This document shows positions 6,627 through 14,847 of a stretch of 35,866 bases of DNA, one piece after another. Location of the stretch: contig JAYYEI010000004.1 of NCBI GenBank assembly GCA_036159995.1, positions 1-35,866 on the forward strand, written 5' to 3'. Both the position numbers and the translations under genes were made by a program. The stretch's first letter is position 1. The number at the start of each line of letters is the position of its first letter. The stretch is from UBA8752 sp036159995 (lineage in GTDB: Bacteria > Bacteroidota > Bacteroidia > Flavobacteriales_D > Sanyastnellaceae). The notes under the pieces were generated by a model that saw only the letters and a program-made list of their open reading frames with translations, did no database searches and was not told the origin of the DNA.

Positions 6627-8243
6627 TTACCGATGGGTGACGCCACTCGCCTTGTAGGTCCCGTCCCGAAGTACCTCGATGCCCCGGTTGTAGATGGGGT
6701 TGATGGGGTTGAATACCTCGTAGAAGGCTGTCGTGTCGAACAGGGTCCGGGCGAGAATGGCCTTCAGGCGCAACTCGATGGCGGGCAGGCTGGTGTTCCA
6801 ATCCTCCTCCACGAAAGCCACCTCTTCGGATTCACCGAGGGCCACCAGCCCATCGAGGAGTTCCTGCTCGAGGGCGGTGTTCGAGACAAAGGCGTTGCGG
6901 TCGGCATACAGCGTTTCGAGTCGGGCTCGGTTGGCGTCCACGTACTCGAGGACGGACCGGTTGAACAACCCTTTCCGGAGCAAGTCGGTGAAATAGGTGC
7001 TGTTTAGGCTCGTGTCGATCGGGACGAAGACGTCGGGGAGGATGCCGCCACCGCCGTAGACGGTTCGCCCGAGCTGCAGCGTCTTGTACCGCAGGCTGTC
7101 TGGCAGGTCTAGGCTGTCGAGGGACATCAGTTCGCCTTTTTCGAAGCGCTCGTATTTCTCGCGGCGATAGGCGTCTACCCCTTCGTCATAGGGCTTCTGG
7201 ATGCAACGCCCGGACGGGGTGAAGTACTGTTGGACCGTGAGTCGGACCGCACTGCCATCGGGCAGGCGCACGGGGCGCTGGACCAATCCCTTGCCGAAGG
7301 TGCGACGGCCGACGATGAGTCCGCGGTCCCAATCCTGGACCGCGCCGCTGACGATTTCGCTGGCGCTCGCACTGGACTCGTCCACGAGCACGACCAGCCG
7401 CCCTTTCTCGAAGCGGCCTTCCGTGTCGGAGAGGCGGTCCTCGCGGGGGAAGGAGCGTCCGTCGGTGTAGACGATTAGGCGATCATCGGCGAGGAACTCG
7501 TCGCCCATGGCGATGGCGGTGTTGAGCATGCCGCCCCCATTGCCTTGCAAGTCAAGGACGAGATCCTTCATGCCATCCCCTTTCAGTTTGTCCAAGGCGT
7601 CGTGCAGCTCCCCCATGGTCTCCTTCGAGAACCGGTTGACCTTGATGTACCCGATGCGGTCGTCCACCATGTAGCTGGCGTCCACGGAGTAGATCGGAAT
7701 TTTGTCGCGCTCGATGTCGAAGTGGATGAGCTCCTTGGCCTTGCCGCGGCGGATGCCCACATCCACATGCGTGCCTTTGGGGCCCTTGAGCCGGTCCATC
7801 ACGCCCTTGTTGCGGATTCCGATTCCCGCCACGGTCTCGCCGTCCACCTCCACGATGCGGTCGCCCGACATGATGCCCAGCTTTTCGCTGGGGCCACCGG
7901 CGATGGTGGAGACCACCATGATGGTGTCCTTCATGATGTTGAACCGGACGCCAATGCCTTCGAACTTCCCGTTCAGAGGCTCATCGGCCTGCTGGAGGTC
8001 TTCGGCCGGGATGTAGACGGAATGCGGATCGAGCTCCTCGAGCATGCCGCGAATCGCCGTTTCCACGAGTCCGTGTAGATCCACGCTGTCCACGTACATG
8101 CGGTTCATGTAGTAGAGCAGGGTGTTGAACTTCTCGCCTTGCTCCTGAACCGATTCCTGTGCCTGCCCGGCAAAGGGGCATGCCATCAGGACGGCAAGGA
8201 CCAGGACGGTGGGCACGCGGAAGAGTCGTCGGGACTGGGTCAT
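6627..8243 (-). CDS. S41-family C-terminal processing peptidase (CtpA/Prc-like)
   Basis: The 538-residue protein starts with a Sec signal peptide (hydrophobic core VLVLAVLMACPFAG, likely cleavage near residue 28). Next come a tail-specific-protease N-terminal helical region, a PDZ domain (about 92-170, with GIGVRFN and IMSGDRIVEVDG) and the S41 catalytic domain. Motif DESSASASEI should hold the nucleophile (Ser293 by spacing) and FGKG the general base Lys318, 25 residues later; LDLQGNGGG and TPSGRCIQKPY are also family signatures. A C-terminal extension of about 150 residues is usual for Bacteroidota members. It probably trims envelope proteins in the periplasm. A TATCTTTC box lies four bases before the chosen ATG. 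Divergent from the T9SS cargo protease. Confidence 0.94.
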   Translation of the reverse strand: MTQSRRLFRVPTVLVLAVLMACPFAGQAQESVQEQGEKFNTLLYYMNRMYVDSVDLHGLVETAIRGMLEELDPHSVYIPAEDLQQADEPLNGKFEGIGVRFNIMKDTIMVVSTIAGGPSEKLGIMSGDRIVEVDGETVAGIGIRNKGVMDRLKGPKGTHVDVGIRRGKAKELIHFDIERDKIPIYSVDASYMVDDRIGYIKVNRFSKETMGELHDALDKLKGDGMKDLVLDLQGNGGGMLNTAIAMGDEFLADDRLIVYTDGRSFPREDRLSDTEGRFEKGRLVVLVDESSASASEIVSGAVQDWDRGLIVGRRTFGKGLVQRPVRLPDGSAVRLTVQQYFTPSGRCIQKPYDEGVDAYRREKYERFEKGELMSLDSLDLPDSLRYKTLQLGRTVYGGGGILPDVFVPIDTSLNSTYFTDLLRKGLFNRSVLEYVDANRARLETLYADRNAFVSNTALEQELLDGLVALGESEEVAFVEEDWNTSLPAIELRLKAILARTLFDTTAFYEVFNPINPIYNRGIEVLRDGTYKASGVTHR

Positions 8244-8247
8244 GCTC

Positions 8248-8255
8248 GAAAGATA
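8248..8255 (-). promoter_or_regulatory. Candidate -7 box, 4 bases before the S41 peptidase start
   Basis: The minus strand reads TATCTTTC, then GAGC, then ATG. It matches TAnnTTTG except for the last base and shows the four-base spacing expected of a leaderless transcript. Confidence 0.5.
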
Positions 8256-8367
8256 GGGGGAGCCTTCCCGCGCCCATCCCGGGATTCGCCCCCCAATTCC
8301 CAAAAAAATGGGCGGGGTCAGGCCTTACCTTGCAGGTCCTGCCCGACTCGGGAAAACCTGCATATCC

Positions 8368-10053
8368 ATGAGAACCGTCCTCCACTTCGGTCTGCCGGCC
8401 GTCTATCTTCTGTTCGTTTCCCTTTCCCTGTCGGCCCAGACCGATTCCCGTCCGTGTCCGGCGTCGTTGCTCGGCCTGACCGGAAGCGCGATCGAGTTGC
8501 TGGCTCTCGATGTGGAGGCCGCCTGGTTGCGGGCGGACAAGGAAGCCGCTGAATGGGGCAAGCACCTGTACGGGGTGGTCCAGGAAAACGCCGTGGATCT
8601 GTCGCCCGAGGGTGGCGTCACCCAGCACATCGCGGCCGTGCATGTGGACCGCGCCCAAGGTGTCGCGCTCCACTTCGATGATTTTCATCTGCCAGCCGGT
8701 GCGGAGCTGTGGGTGACCGATGTGGAGGGCACGTGGCAGGAGGGGCCTTATGACTTCCGCGACAACGATGATCACGGCCGGATCGCGACCGGCGATGTGC
8801 CCGGGGAGTGGGCCGTTTTGCGCCTGCAAGTGCCGGCGGAACTGTCCGGTGCGGTGCGCCTGCACATCGAGGGGGCTGCAGCCCTGTTCCGTGATGTCGA
8901 CGGGGCACGGGGCGGCAGCCAGCCGTGCGAGGTGGATGTGGCCTGCCCGGAGATCCAGGGGTGGGAGTGCCAACGCGATGCCACCGTACGCCTCTCCATC
9001 ATCGAAAATGGCGGGTCCTATCTGTGCTCGGGCGCCATGGTCAACACGACGGCCCTCGATTGCCGCCAGTATATGCTCACGGCCTTGCACTGCGCGAGCA
9101 ATGCGGACGACGATGACTTCGCCCTGCTCAAGGTCTACTACAACTACGAGCGTCCGGAGTGCGGCGAAGGCAATGGCCTGCTCAACCGCCGCCGGACCGG
9201 GGTCATCCGCCTCGCGGATTCCGACGACATCCAGGGCAGCAACTTTCAGGGCTCCGACTTCCTTCTCGTCGAGGTGGAGGATGCCATTCCGACGAGTTGG
9301 CCTGTGTATTTCGCGGGATGGGACGCCAGTGGATCTGGTTCCGGTGAGGGCGTCGGCATTCACCATCCCTCAGGAGACGTCAAGAAGATCAGCACCTACG
9401 CGCAGAACACTTCCAGCATCAGCCTGGGCGACTTCGGTTCCCACTGGCGGGTCTACTGGGTGGAGACCGTGACCGAGCACGGCGTGACCGAGGGCGGATC
9501 TTCCGGTTCCCACCTGTTCAATGAAGAGGGGCTGTCCATCGGCACCCTGTCGGCTGGCTTGTCCGCCTGCACCAACGGTGGCGCAGGAGCGGGCACCGGC
9601 CCGAACCAGCCCGACTACTACGGCAAGATGTCGTTTCATTGGGACGACAACCCGAACCCCGCGGACGAAAAGCTGGAGCTCTGGCTCGATCCGGAGAACA
9701 CCGGGCAGACGGTCCTGCACGGGGCCTACCCGGATTTCGAAGCGGCCGTGCCCTGCGGACCGGACCAGGCCTGCGAGGAGATCGCCGACGTGGCCCAGCT
9801 TCAGTTGGAGCGCGAGCTTCGGCTCATGCCCAATCCCGCAAGCGACCGGTTGCATCTCCGGTTGATGGCCAATGGATGGGCGGAGGCCGCGCTCGTGACC
9901 TTGCGGGATGCGACGGGCCGCATCATCGCCACCGAATCCTGGTGGGGCGGGGCCGCTGTCCTCGATGTGTCGGATTTGCCCCGTGGCTGGATGCTGTTGA
10001 CGGTGTCCCTTCCCGATGGCGCCCAGTTGACGCGTCGGGTCCTCCTCGACTGA
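8368..10053 (+). CDS. Secreted trypsin-like serine protease with T9SS sorting domain (lysyl-endopeptidase-like)
   Basis: The 561-residue protein has a signal peptide (cleavage near LSA-QTD, about residue 23), a pro-region (about 25-190), a trypsin-fold protease domain (about 195-460) and a C-terminal type IX sorting domain (about 480-561). Catalytic candidates are His241 in LTALHC, Asp297 in GSDFLLVEV and Ser379 in GGSSGSHLF; the arrangement resembles lysyl endopeptidases such as Achromobacter protease I. The sorting domain starts at RELRLMPNPASDRLHLRL and ends LTRRVLLD, as in type A cargo proteins. It should therefore be exported across the outer membrane by T9SS and anchored or released. 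PorQ is encoded about 23 kb away. Cleavage specificity is inferred, not shown. Confidence 0.9.
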   Translation: MRTVLHFGLPAVYLLFVSLSLSAQTDSRPCPASLLGLTGSAIELLALDVEAAWLRADKEAAEWGKHLYGVVQENAVDLSPEGGVTQHIAAVHVDRAQGVALHFDDFHLPAGAELWVTDVEGTWQEGPYDFRDNDDHGRIATGDVPGEWAVLRLQVPAELSGAVRLHIEGAAALFRDVDGARGGSQPCEVDVACPEIQGWECQRDATVRLSIIENGGSYLCSGAMVNTTALDCRQYMLTALHCASNADDDDFALLKVYYNYERPECGEGNGLLNRRRTGVIRLADSDDIQGSNFQGSDFLLVEVEDAIPTSWPVYFAGWDASGSGSGEGVGIHHPSGDVKKISTYAQNTSSISLGDFGSHWRVYWVETVTEHGVTEGGSSGSHLFNEEGLSIGTLSAGLSACTNGGAGAGTGPNQPDYYGKMSFHWDDNPNPADEKLELWLDPENTGQTVLHGAYPDFEAAVPCGPDQACEEIADVAQLQLERELRLMPNPASDRLHLRLMANGWAEAALVTLRDATGRIIATESWWGGAAVLDVSDLPRGWMLLTVSLPDGAQLTRRVLLD

Positions 10054-10056
10054 GGC

Positions 10057-12207
10057 TCAGCGGACCCAGACGAGGTCGGCCAATTCCACCCGGGTTCTGA
10101 ACTCGCCAAAGGCGACGGTCGCCCGCTTGCCCTTCAACTCGAGCACTTCGCCCCGCTGGCGTCCCTCCTTGAGGCGGACCGTGCTGCCCACGCGGATGCG
10201 GTCCAGGTTCTGTTTGGTCCGTGCCGACTTGCGACGGCTGTCCTTGGCCGCCTTCTTCCTGGCTGCAGCTTCGGCTTTTTCTGCCTTTTTCGTGGCCTCG
10301 ACCGAAAGGTACTTCCGGATGTCCTCCAGCAGTCCCTTGTTGGCCTGTCCCGGCTTGAAGCGGTCGATGAACTGGAGCAGCTTCCGGCCGCGCAACAGGG
10401 CGGCGTTCTGCTCTTGGCCGACCTGTTGGACGGCGTCCTGCCGTTCGTCGAGGCGGGAGGCCTTGCGCTCGTATTCCCGCCGGGCCTCGTCCGCCTCGTG
10501 CTCGGCCTTCAGTTGGCGGTCGACCATCCGGGCGTGGCGAGACTTCTCTTTCTGCAGTCCAGCGATGAGGCCGTCCAATTTCACCTTGCGGGGGTCCAGT
10601 TTGCCTTTGGCGCGCCGGATGAGTCCCTTTTCAATCCCGTTGAGCTCGGCCACCTCGAAGGTGAAGGAGCTGCCGGGCTGGCCGAGGTCGAGCTGGTAGG
10701 TGGGGGATAGGGTCTCCCCATCGAACAGCATGCTGCCGTTGATGGCCTCGGGCATGTCGGTCGCGCGGGTCTTGATGTTGGCGTAGTGGGTGGTGATGAC
10801 CCCGAAGACGCCTTTGGCATAGAGATCCTCGAAGAACACTTCGGCCAGGGCACCGCCCAGTTCAGGGTCACTGCCCGTGCCGAATTCGTCGAGCAGCAGC
10901 AGCGTGTTCCGACCGGCCTCATCGAGAAAGCCCTTCATCCGCTTGAGCCGATAGCTGTACGTGGACAGTTGATTCTCGATGCTCTGGTTGTCCCCGATGT
11001 CGGTCAGGATCTGTTTGAAAAGGCCCATCGCACTGTTGGGGTGGACCGGGACGAGCAATCCGCTCTGGACCATGGCCTGGATGAGGCCGACCATCTTCAG
11101 GGCAATGGACTTGCCCCCTGCATTCGGCCCGCTGATGACGAGCATTCGCCGGGCCGGGTGGAGGGTCAGGTTCTGCGCTTGGATGGGCAGTCCCTTGCTC
11201 CGGTGGGCGAGCAGCAGCAAGGGGTGGTGAGCCTGGAGGAGTTCAATGCGCAACTCCTTGACAATGTGGGGTCTAGACCCGTCCATATCGAGTGCGAGCT
11301 TAACCTTGGCTTGCAGGAAGTCGAGCTTGACCAGCAGCCGTTGCTGGGCTTTGATGAGCGGTGTGTGCTTCCGAATGCGCTGTGTCAGCGCACGCAGGAT
11401 GCGCACGATTTCCTTGCGCTCATCGTCCCGGAGCATCTCCAGCTCGTGGTTGACCTGTTGGCATTCGGAGGGTTCGATGAAGGTCACCGATCCGGTCTTG
11501 GATGTGCCCAAGGCCGTGCCCCGGACCTTGCGCTTGTGGGTGCTGGCAATGGCCAGAACCCGACGGCCATTGAGGTAGCCTTCTTCCGTGTCGGCCAGCC
11601 AGCCTTGTTTGGCGCAGCTGCGCATCGCCTTGTCGAAGAGTCGGTTGACCTGACGACGGGCGGTTTGCATGTCAATCCGGATGCGACCGAGCTCGGCCGA
11701 GGCGTTGTTGCGCACCCCGCCCTTCGGGTCGAAGACGGCTTCGATCTCCTTGACGATCTCCGTGTTTTCCTGGACCGTGCCGAGCATCCCGCACAGTCGA
11801 GGGAAGGCCCGCTCGCGGCCGTTTAACGCGCCGATGATGTCATTGACGAGCCGGGTGCACTGCAGCACGCGCATGAACCCGGACTCGGTGAGGGCCGAGC
11901 CGGAGACTTCCAACAGTTTGATTTCTCCCTTGATTTCCTCGAAGACCAGAGTGGGAAAACTGTGGCCTTCGACCCGGATCCTGCGCAATTCGTCGGTCGA
12001 GTCGAGGGCCTCCATCACGGTCGGACGGTGGGTGCTGGGCGCCAAATCACGGGCCCGGCGCTGGGCACTTTCCGTCTTGCAGAGGCCGGACAGGCGCTCC
12101 CGGATTTCATCGAACCCAAGGTCCTCGGCCGACTGGGCATCCAAGGCCACGCTGCGCGAACGCACCGGCTTGAACGGCCGCCCCCCTTTGGATTCAGAGG
12201 AGGCCAT
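10057..12207 (-). CDS. mutS2: MutS2-family ATPase without a C-terminal Smr domain
   Basis: The 716-residue protein has the MutS core and clamp helices, then the ATPase domain with Walker A GPNAGGKS (359-366), Walker B LLLLDEFGTGSDP (ending about 448) and the ITTHY segment, followed by a long coiled coil (about 510-660). It ends with a small KOW-like beta domain (RIRVGSTVRLKEGRQRGEVL) and LVWVR. The classical MutS2 finishes with an Smr nuclease domain of about 80 residues with LDLR and HGKG motifs; neither is present, so the length is at the short end for the family. MutS2 proteins suppress recombination and, in some species, rescue collided ribosomes; which applies here is unknown. The 5' end overlaps miaA by 14 bases, so the two are co-transcribed. 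Confidence 0.92.
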   Translation of the reverse strand: MASSESKGGRPFKPVRSRSVALDAQSAEDLGFDEIRERLSGLCKTESAQRRARDLAPSTHRPTVMEALDSTDELRRIRVEGHSFPTLVFEEIKGEIKLLEVSGSALTESGFMRVLQCTRLVNDIIGALNGRERAFPRLCGMLGTVQENTEIVKEIEAVFDPKGGVRNNASAELGRIRIDMQTARRQVNRLFDKAMRSCAKQGWLADTEEGYLNGRRVLAIASTHKRKVRGTALGTSKTGSVTFIEPSECQQVNHELEMLRDDERKEIVRILRALTQRIRKHTPLIKAQQRLLVKLDFLQAKVKLALDMDGSRPHIVKELRIELLQAHHPLLLLAHRSKGLPIQAQNLTLHPARRMLVISGPNAGGKSIALKMVGLIQAMVQSGLLVPVHPNSAMGLFKQILTDIGDNQSIENQLSTYSYRLKRMKGFLDEAGRNTLLLLDEFGTGSDPELGGALAEVFFEDLYAKGVFGVITTHYANIKTRATDMPEAINGSMLFDGETLSPTYQLDLGQPGSSFTFEVAELNGIEKGLIRRAKGKLDPRKVKLDGLIAGLQKEKSRHARMVDRQLKAEHEADEARREYERKASRLDERQDAVQQVGQEQNAALLRGRKLLQFIDRFKPGQANKGLLEDIRKYLSVEATKKAEKAEAAARKKAAKDSRRKSARTKQNLDRIRVGSTVRLKEGRQRGEVLELKGKRATVAFGEFRTRVELADLVWVR

Positions 12208-13186
12208 GGCGGAGGAAATGGTCGACGAGGGCCACACCGTCATCAGGACGGCGGGCATCCACCCAATGGACGTCGGGCTGGCGGTGGAACCAGGTGAGCT
12301 GGCGCCGGGCGAATTGGCGCGTGGCTTCCTGGATCTTGCGGATGGCGGTGTCGATGTCCATGTGGCCTTCGAGCACATCAAACAGTTGAGGGTACCCCAC
12401 GGTTTTCAGCGCATTGCATTCCCGGTGGGGGAGGACGGCCTCCGCCTCGGCGAGCCAACCCTGCTCCATCATGAGGTGGGTCCGCTGGTCAATGCGGTCG
12501 TGCAACAGCTGGCGCGGGGCGCCAATGCCAAGGGTCAGGGTGTCCCAGGGGCGCCGGTCGTGCCGGGCCCAACCGCCCGGATGGACCGTCTTCTGTTTCG
12601 CCTGAGTCCGGCGCAACGCGCTGTAGGGTTGGCCCGTGCAGCGGCAGACTTCGAGGGCGCGGATCACACGGTGGGGATTGGCCCGGTCTACGGCCGCATG
12701 GTGCTCGGGATCGAGGCGCTCGAGCTCGGCGAGCAGGGGGATCAGCCCTTCTGCTGCGTGCACGGCATTGAGCTCCGCACGGACCCCCGGATCGGATGGA
12801 ATGTCGTCCAGACCCGAATGGACCGATTGCACATAGAGGCCACTGCCTCCAGCCATGACGGCCACTTCCGGCAGTCCGGCGGCGCGGCGCGCTTCGAAGT
12901 GGCCGTTGAGCCACGCCACCGCATCGGATTCGAAGCGGCCACTGCTGTAGTCGTCAGTGACGGACAGGAAGTCAATGAAGTGATGGGGAGCGGCGGCACG
13001 TTCCTCGGCGGTGGGCTGGGCCGTTCCGATGGGGATTTCCCGGTAGAACTGGCGGCTGTCCGAGGAGAGGATTTCGGCTCCGATTGCCTGGGCGATGCGG
13101 ATGGCGAGGCTGGTCTTGCCAATGGCGGTGGGACCCACCACGGTGATGAGCAACGGGGCCTCCGCCCTCCTCGGAATGGAGGCCAT
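12194..13186 (-). CDS. miaA: tRNA dimethylallyltransferase
   Basis: The 330-residue enzyme transfers a dimethylallyl group to the N6 of A37 in tRNAs that read UNN codons. Landmarks are the P-loop GPTAIGKTS (18-26), the motif SSDSRQFYREIPIGTAQP, PHHFIDFL, and GGSGLYVQSV; the C-terminal half contains the usual NPHRVIRALEV and ALKTVGYPQL. I prefer the ATG at 13186; a TTG at 13195 in the same frame would overlap the upstream stop and add three residues. The gene sits five bases after the upstream IS1096-passenger-like gene and overlaps mutS2 by 14 bases, making a three-gene operon. Confidence 0.95.
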   Translation of the reverse strand: MASIPRRAEAPLLITVVGPTAIGKTSLAIRIAQAIGAEILSSDSRQFYREIPIGTAQPTAEERAAAPHHFIDFLSVTDDYSSGRFESDAVAWLNGHFEARRAAGLPEVAVMAGGSGLYVQSVHSGLDDIPSDPGVRAELNAVHAAEGLIPLLAELERLDPEHHAAVDRANPHRVIRALEVCRCTGQPYSALRRTQAKQKTVHPGGWARHDRRPWDTLTLGIGAPRQLLHDRIDQRTHLMMEQGWLAEAEAVLPHRECNALKTVGYPQLFDVLEGHMDIDTAIRKIQEATRQFARRQLTWFHRQPDVHWVDARRPDDGVALVDHFLRHGLL

Positions 13187-13191
13187 CCAAC

Positions 13192-13770
13192 TCAATAGGC
13201 CGCGTCGTCGAGGTCGTCGAGGGAGGTGAAGCTCGGTCCGGAATCCTCCTCGTCCTCCTCACCGGCGAGATAGGCGTCGAGTTCGGGGTCTCCGGTCTTG
13301 AGCGGGCCCTTGTCCTCCTCCTCCGGTTCGTCGAGCTCCATGCCCAGGTCGACCTCCTTGCTGAACTGGTCTGGAGCCTCGCCGAATTCCTGGGCGAGCA
13401 GGGGGAATTCCGGGGTGTCGCCTTCTTCGACGCCGATCACCTCCACGTAGAAGCACCACATGCGAAGGAAGTCGTACACGTAGACCATGCGGTCGTTCGC
13501 TTTGGAGGCAATTTCCTCGATGGCGGTCGTGCGCATGGAAGGGTAGGCGTTGCCCATGTCATCCATGCCCATGTCCATCAGGGGGACCTCCCGGCCGCGG
13601 CCCCAGTGCTCGTCCGACTGGAAGAACGAGGCCATTTCGCCCTCACCGAAATCAAAGGCCGCCAGGATGCCCCGGTGGAAGTCCTCGAGCGAGGCGGTCC
13701 GGCCGATGAGGATGTCCCGGAAGACGTCCTCCTCGATGTCGATGATCACGCGGAAGCGAATGAGATTCAT
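13192..13770 (-). CDS. IS1096-passenger TnpR-like (PRiA4 ORF3-like) domain protein
   Basis: The 192-residue protein matches the plasmid pRiA4b ORF-3-like family, annotated in many genomes as 'IS1096 element passenger TnpR family': a compact domain (about 1-115) beginning NLIRFRVIIDIEEDVFRDILI with conserved LEDFHRGILAAFDFGE and VYVYDFLRMWCFYVEVI. After it comes a strongly acidic tail (about 118-192) rich in Asp and Glu. Despite the name there is no transposon here: neighbours are miaA and mutS2, and no inverted repeats or target-site duplication were seen. The function of the family is unknown. It is the first gene of the operon, with a perfect TAnnTTTG box 29 bases upstream. Confidence 0.82.
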   Translation of the reverse strand: MNLIRFRVIIDIEEDVFRDILIGRTASLEDFHRGILAAFDFGEGEMASFFQSDEHWGRGREVPLMDMGMDDMGNAYPSMRTTAIEEIASKANDRMVYVYDFLRMWCFYVEVIGVEEGDTPEFPLLAQEFGEAPDQFSKEVDLGMELDEPEEEDKGPLKTGDPELDAYLAGEEDEEDSGPSFTSLDDLDDAAY

Positions 13771-13799
13771 GATGGGCGGTGGATGCGCTAGACTGCAGG

Positions 13800-13807
13800 C
13801 AAATTTA
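13800..13807 (-). promoter_or_regulatory. Candidate -7 box of the passenger-like/miaA/mutS2 operon
   Basis: The minus strand reads TAAATTTG, a perfect match to TAnnTTTG, 29 bases before the ATG at 13770. No TTG was found at the usual -33 spacing. Confidence 0.5.
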
Positions 13808-13879
13808 GTTCATCTCTCCCTCGGACTCGTTAGTTTCGCGCGGTCGGTCCGCACGAATGCCAACGCCGTCCCTTTGCCC

Positions 13880-14422
13880 ATGACCATCCCCTTCGACACC
13901 CGGATCCTGAAGTTCGCCCTCGCAGGAGGGGCCTTGGCGTATGCCGTCCAGCTCTACTCCACGGGCTACATCGGAAGCGGAATCGGCATGACCCTGATCG
14001 GGTTGATCCTCGGCGTCACCGCCCTCCGCAGCATCCGGATGATCCTGGTCGCCTTCCGGATCCAGCAGCAGAAGCTCGACAAGGCCCGCGCCATTCTCGA
14101 TGGCATCAACCCCAAGCACCTCTGGAAGAGCAGCCGCGGCCAGTACTGGTTCCTCAAGGGCAACCTGTTGCTCGAGTCCAGCCTGTCGGAAGCGGAGAAG
14201 GCCTTCCGTCACGCCCTCGACATCGGAATGAAGCGGGACGAAGAGAAGGCGGCGGTCATGCTCAATCTCGCCGCAATCCAGAGCTCCAAGCGCCGGACCA
14301 AGGAAGCCCGGGCCCTCATCGCGCAGGCCAAGCGTCTGGACAAGAAGGGCATGTTGAAAGCGGACATCAAGACCATCGAAAACGCCATCAACAATCCGCA
14401 GCAGGTGCTGCGACGCCGGTGA
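13880..14422 (+). CDS. Membrane-anchored TPR-like protein of unknown function
   Basis: The 180-residue protein has two hydrophobic segments (about 8-28, FALAGGALAYAVQLY, and 32-55, GSGIGMTLIGLILGVTAL), probably a membrane hairpin. A cytoplasmic helical part follows with TPR-like repeats: a helix pair at YWFLKGNLLLESSLSEAEKA and another at EEKAAVMLNLAAIQSSKRR. The end is rich in Lys/Arg (QQVLRRR). I do not know a function; TPR-like domains usually mediate protein contacts. A TAGTTTCG box at 13831 is a weak promoter candidate. It is divergent from the miaA operon and ends ten bases from the convergent gene. Confidence 0.8.
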   Translation: MTIPFDTRILKFALAGGALAYAVQLYSTGYIGSGIGMTLIGLILGVTALRSIRMILVAFRIQQQKLDKARAILDGINPKHLWKSSRGQYWFLKGNLLLESSLSEAEKAFRHALDIGMKRDEEKAAVMLNLAAIQSSKRRTKEARALIAQAKRLDKKGMLKADIKTIENAINNPQQVLRRR

Positions 14423-14432
14423 TCCAATCGGC

Positions 14433-14783
14433 TCAGGCGACGTCGGCCTGCCCGTAGTGATTGGACCATTCAGGCCCCGACCAATCGGACACAGTGTCCA
14501 AGGTGCGTTCAAGCGGGTACTCCCGGCGGATGTGCTGCATTTCCAGCAACCAGTCTAAGACTCGGTCCTGCGCCTTGGAGTACAGGCCGCGGTGGGACAG
14601 TCCCGATCCCGAGGCTTTGGAGGCCATGGACTCGAATTCGACCAGGCAGTCATGGGCCGCCGAGGCGATGCGCTCAAATCGGTGCCGTCCCTGCGGACAG
14701 GAATCCACATGACGGGCGCATTGTTCCATTACATCGAGGAGCATGACCCGAACCGCACGTTGGATTTCCATCACTTCCGGCAT
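14433..14783 (-). CDS. Unrecognised small helical protein
   Basis: From the chosen ATG the product has 116 residues and matches no family I know. It looks mostly helical (IQRAVRVMLLDVMEQCARHV, then DRVLDWLLEMQHIRREYP), with two Cys near the N-terminus and an aromatic-rich end (DWSGPEWSNHYGQ). There is no signal peptide or membrane segment. The start at 14783 is chosen because a TACCTTGA box lies exactly four bases upstream, as at other starts here; the frame stays open further upstream, so a longer form cannot be excluded. It lies 64 bases downstream of the E1 gene on the same strand and could also be read by read-through from it. The coding call is moderately confident; the function is unknown. 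Confidence 0.58.
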   Translation of the reverse strand: MPEVMEIQRAVRVMLLDVMEQCARHVDSCPQGRHRFERIASAAHDCLVEFESMASKASGSGLSHRGLYSKAQDRVLDWLLEMQHIRREYPLERTLDTVSDWSGPEWSNHYGQADVA

Positions 14784-14787
14784 GCCT

Positions 14788-14795
14788 TCAAGGTA
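14788..14795 (-). promoter_or_regulatory. Weak -7-like box, 4 bases before the small helical protein
   Basis: The minus strand reads TACCTTGA, followed by AGGC and ATG. Only the TAnnTT core matches, but the spacing to the ATG equals that at several better boxes. Confidence 0.3.
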
Positions 14796-14847
14796 GTCGG
14801 AGAGGGCTGATGCCCAGCCGGTTGTGGGCAATGTGTGGACAATTGAC

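Noticed and set aside
13192..13770. Mobile element suggested by the family name 'IS1096 passenger'
   Set aside because: No transposase, terminal inverted repeat or target duplication was found, and the neighbours form a normal housekeeping operon.
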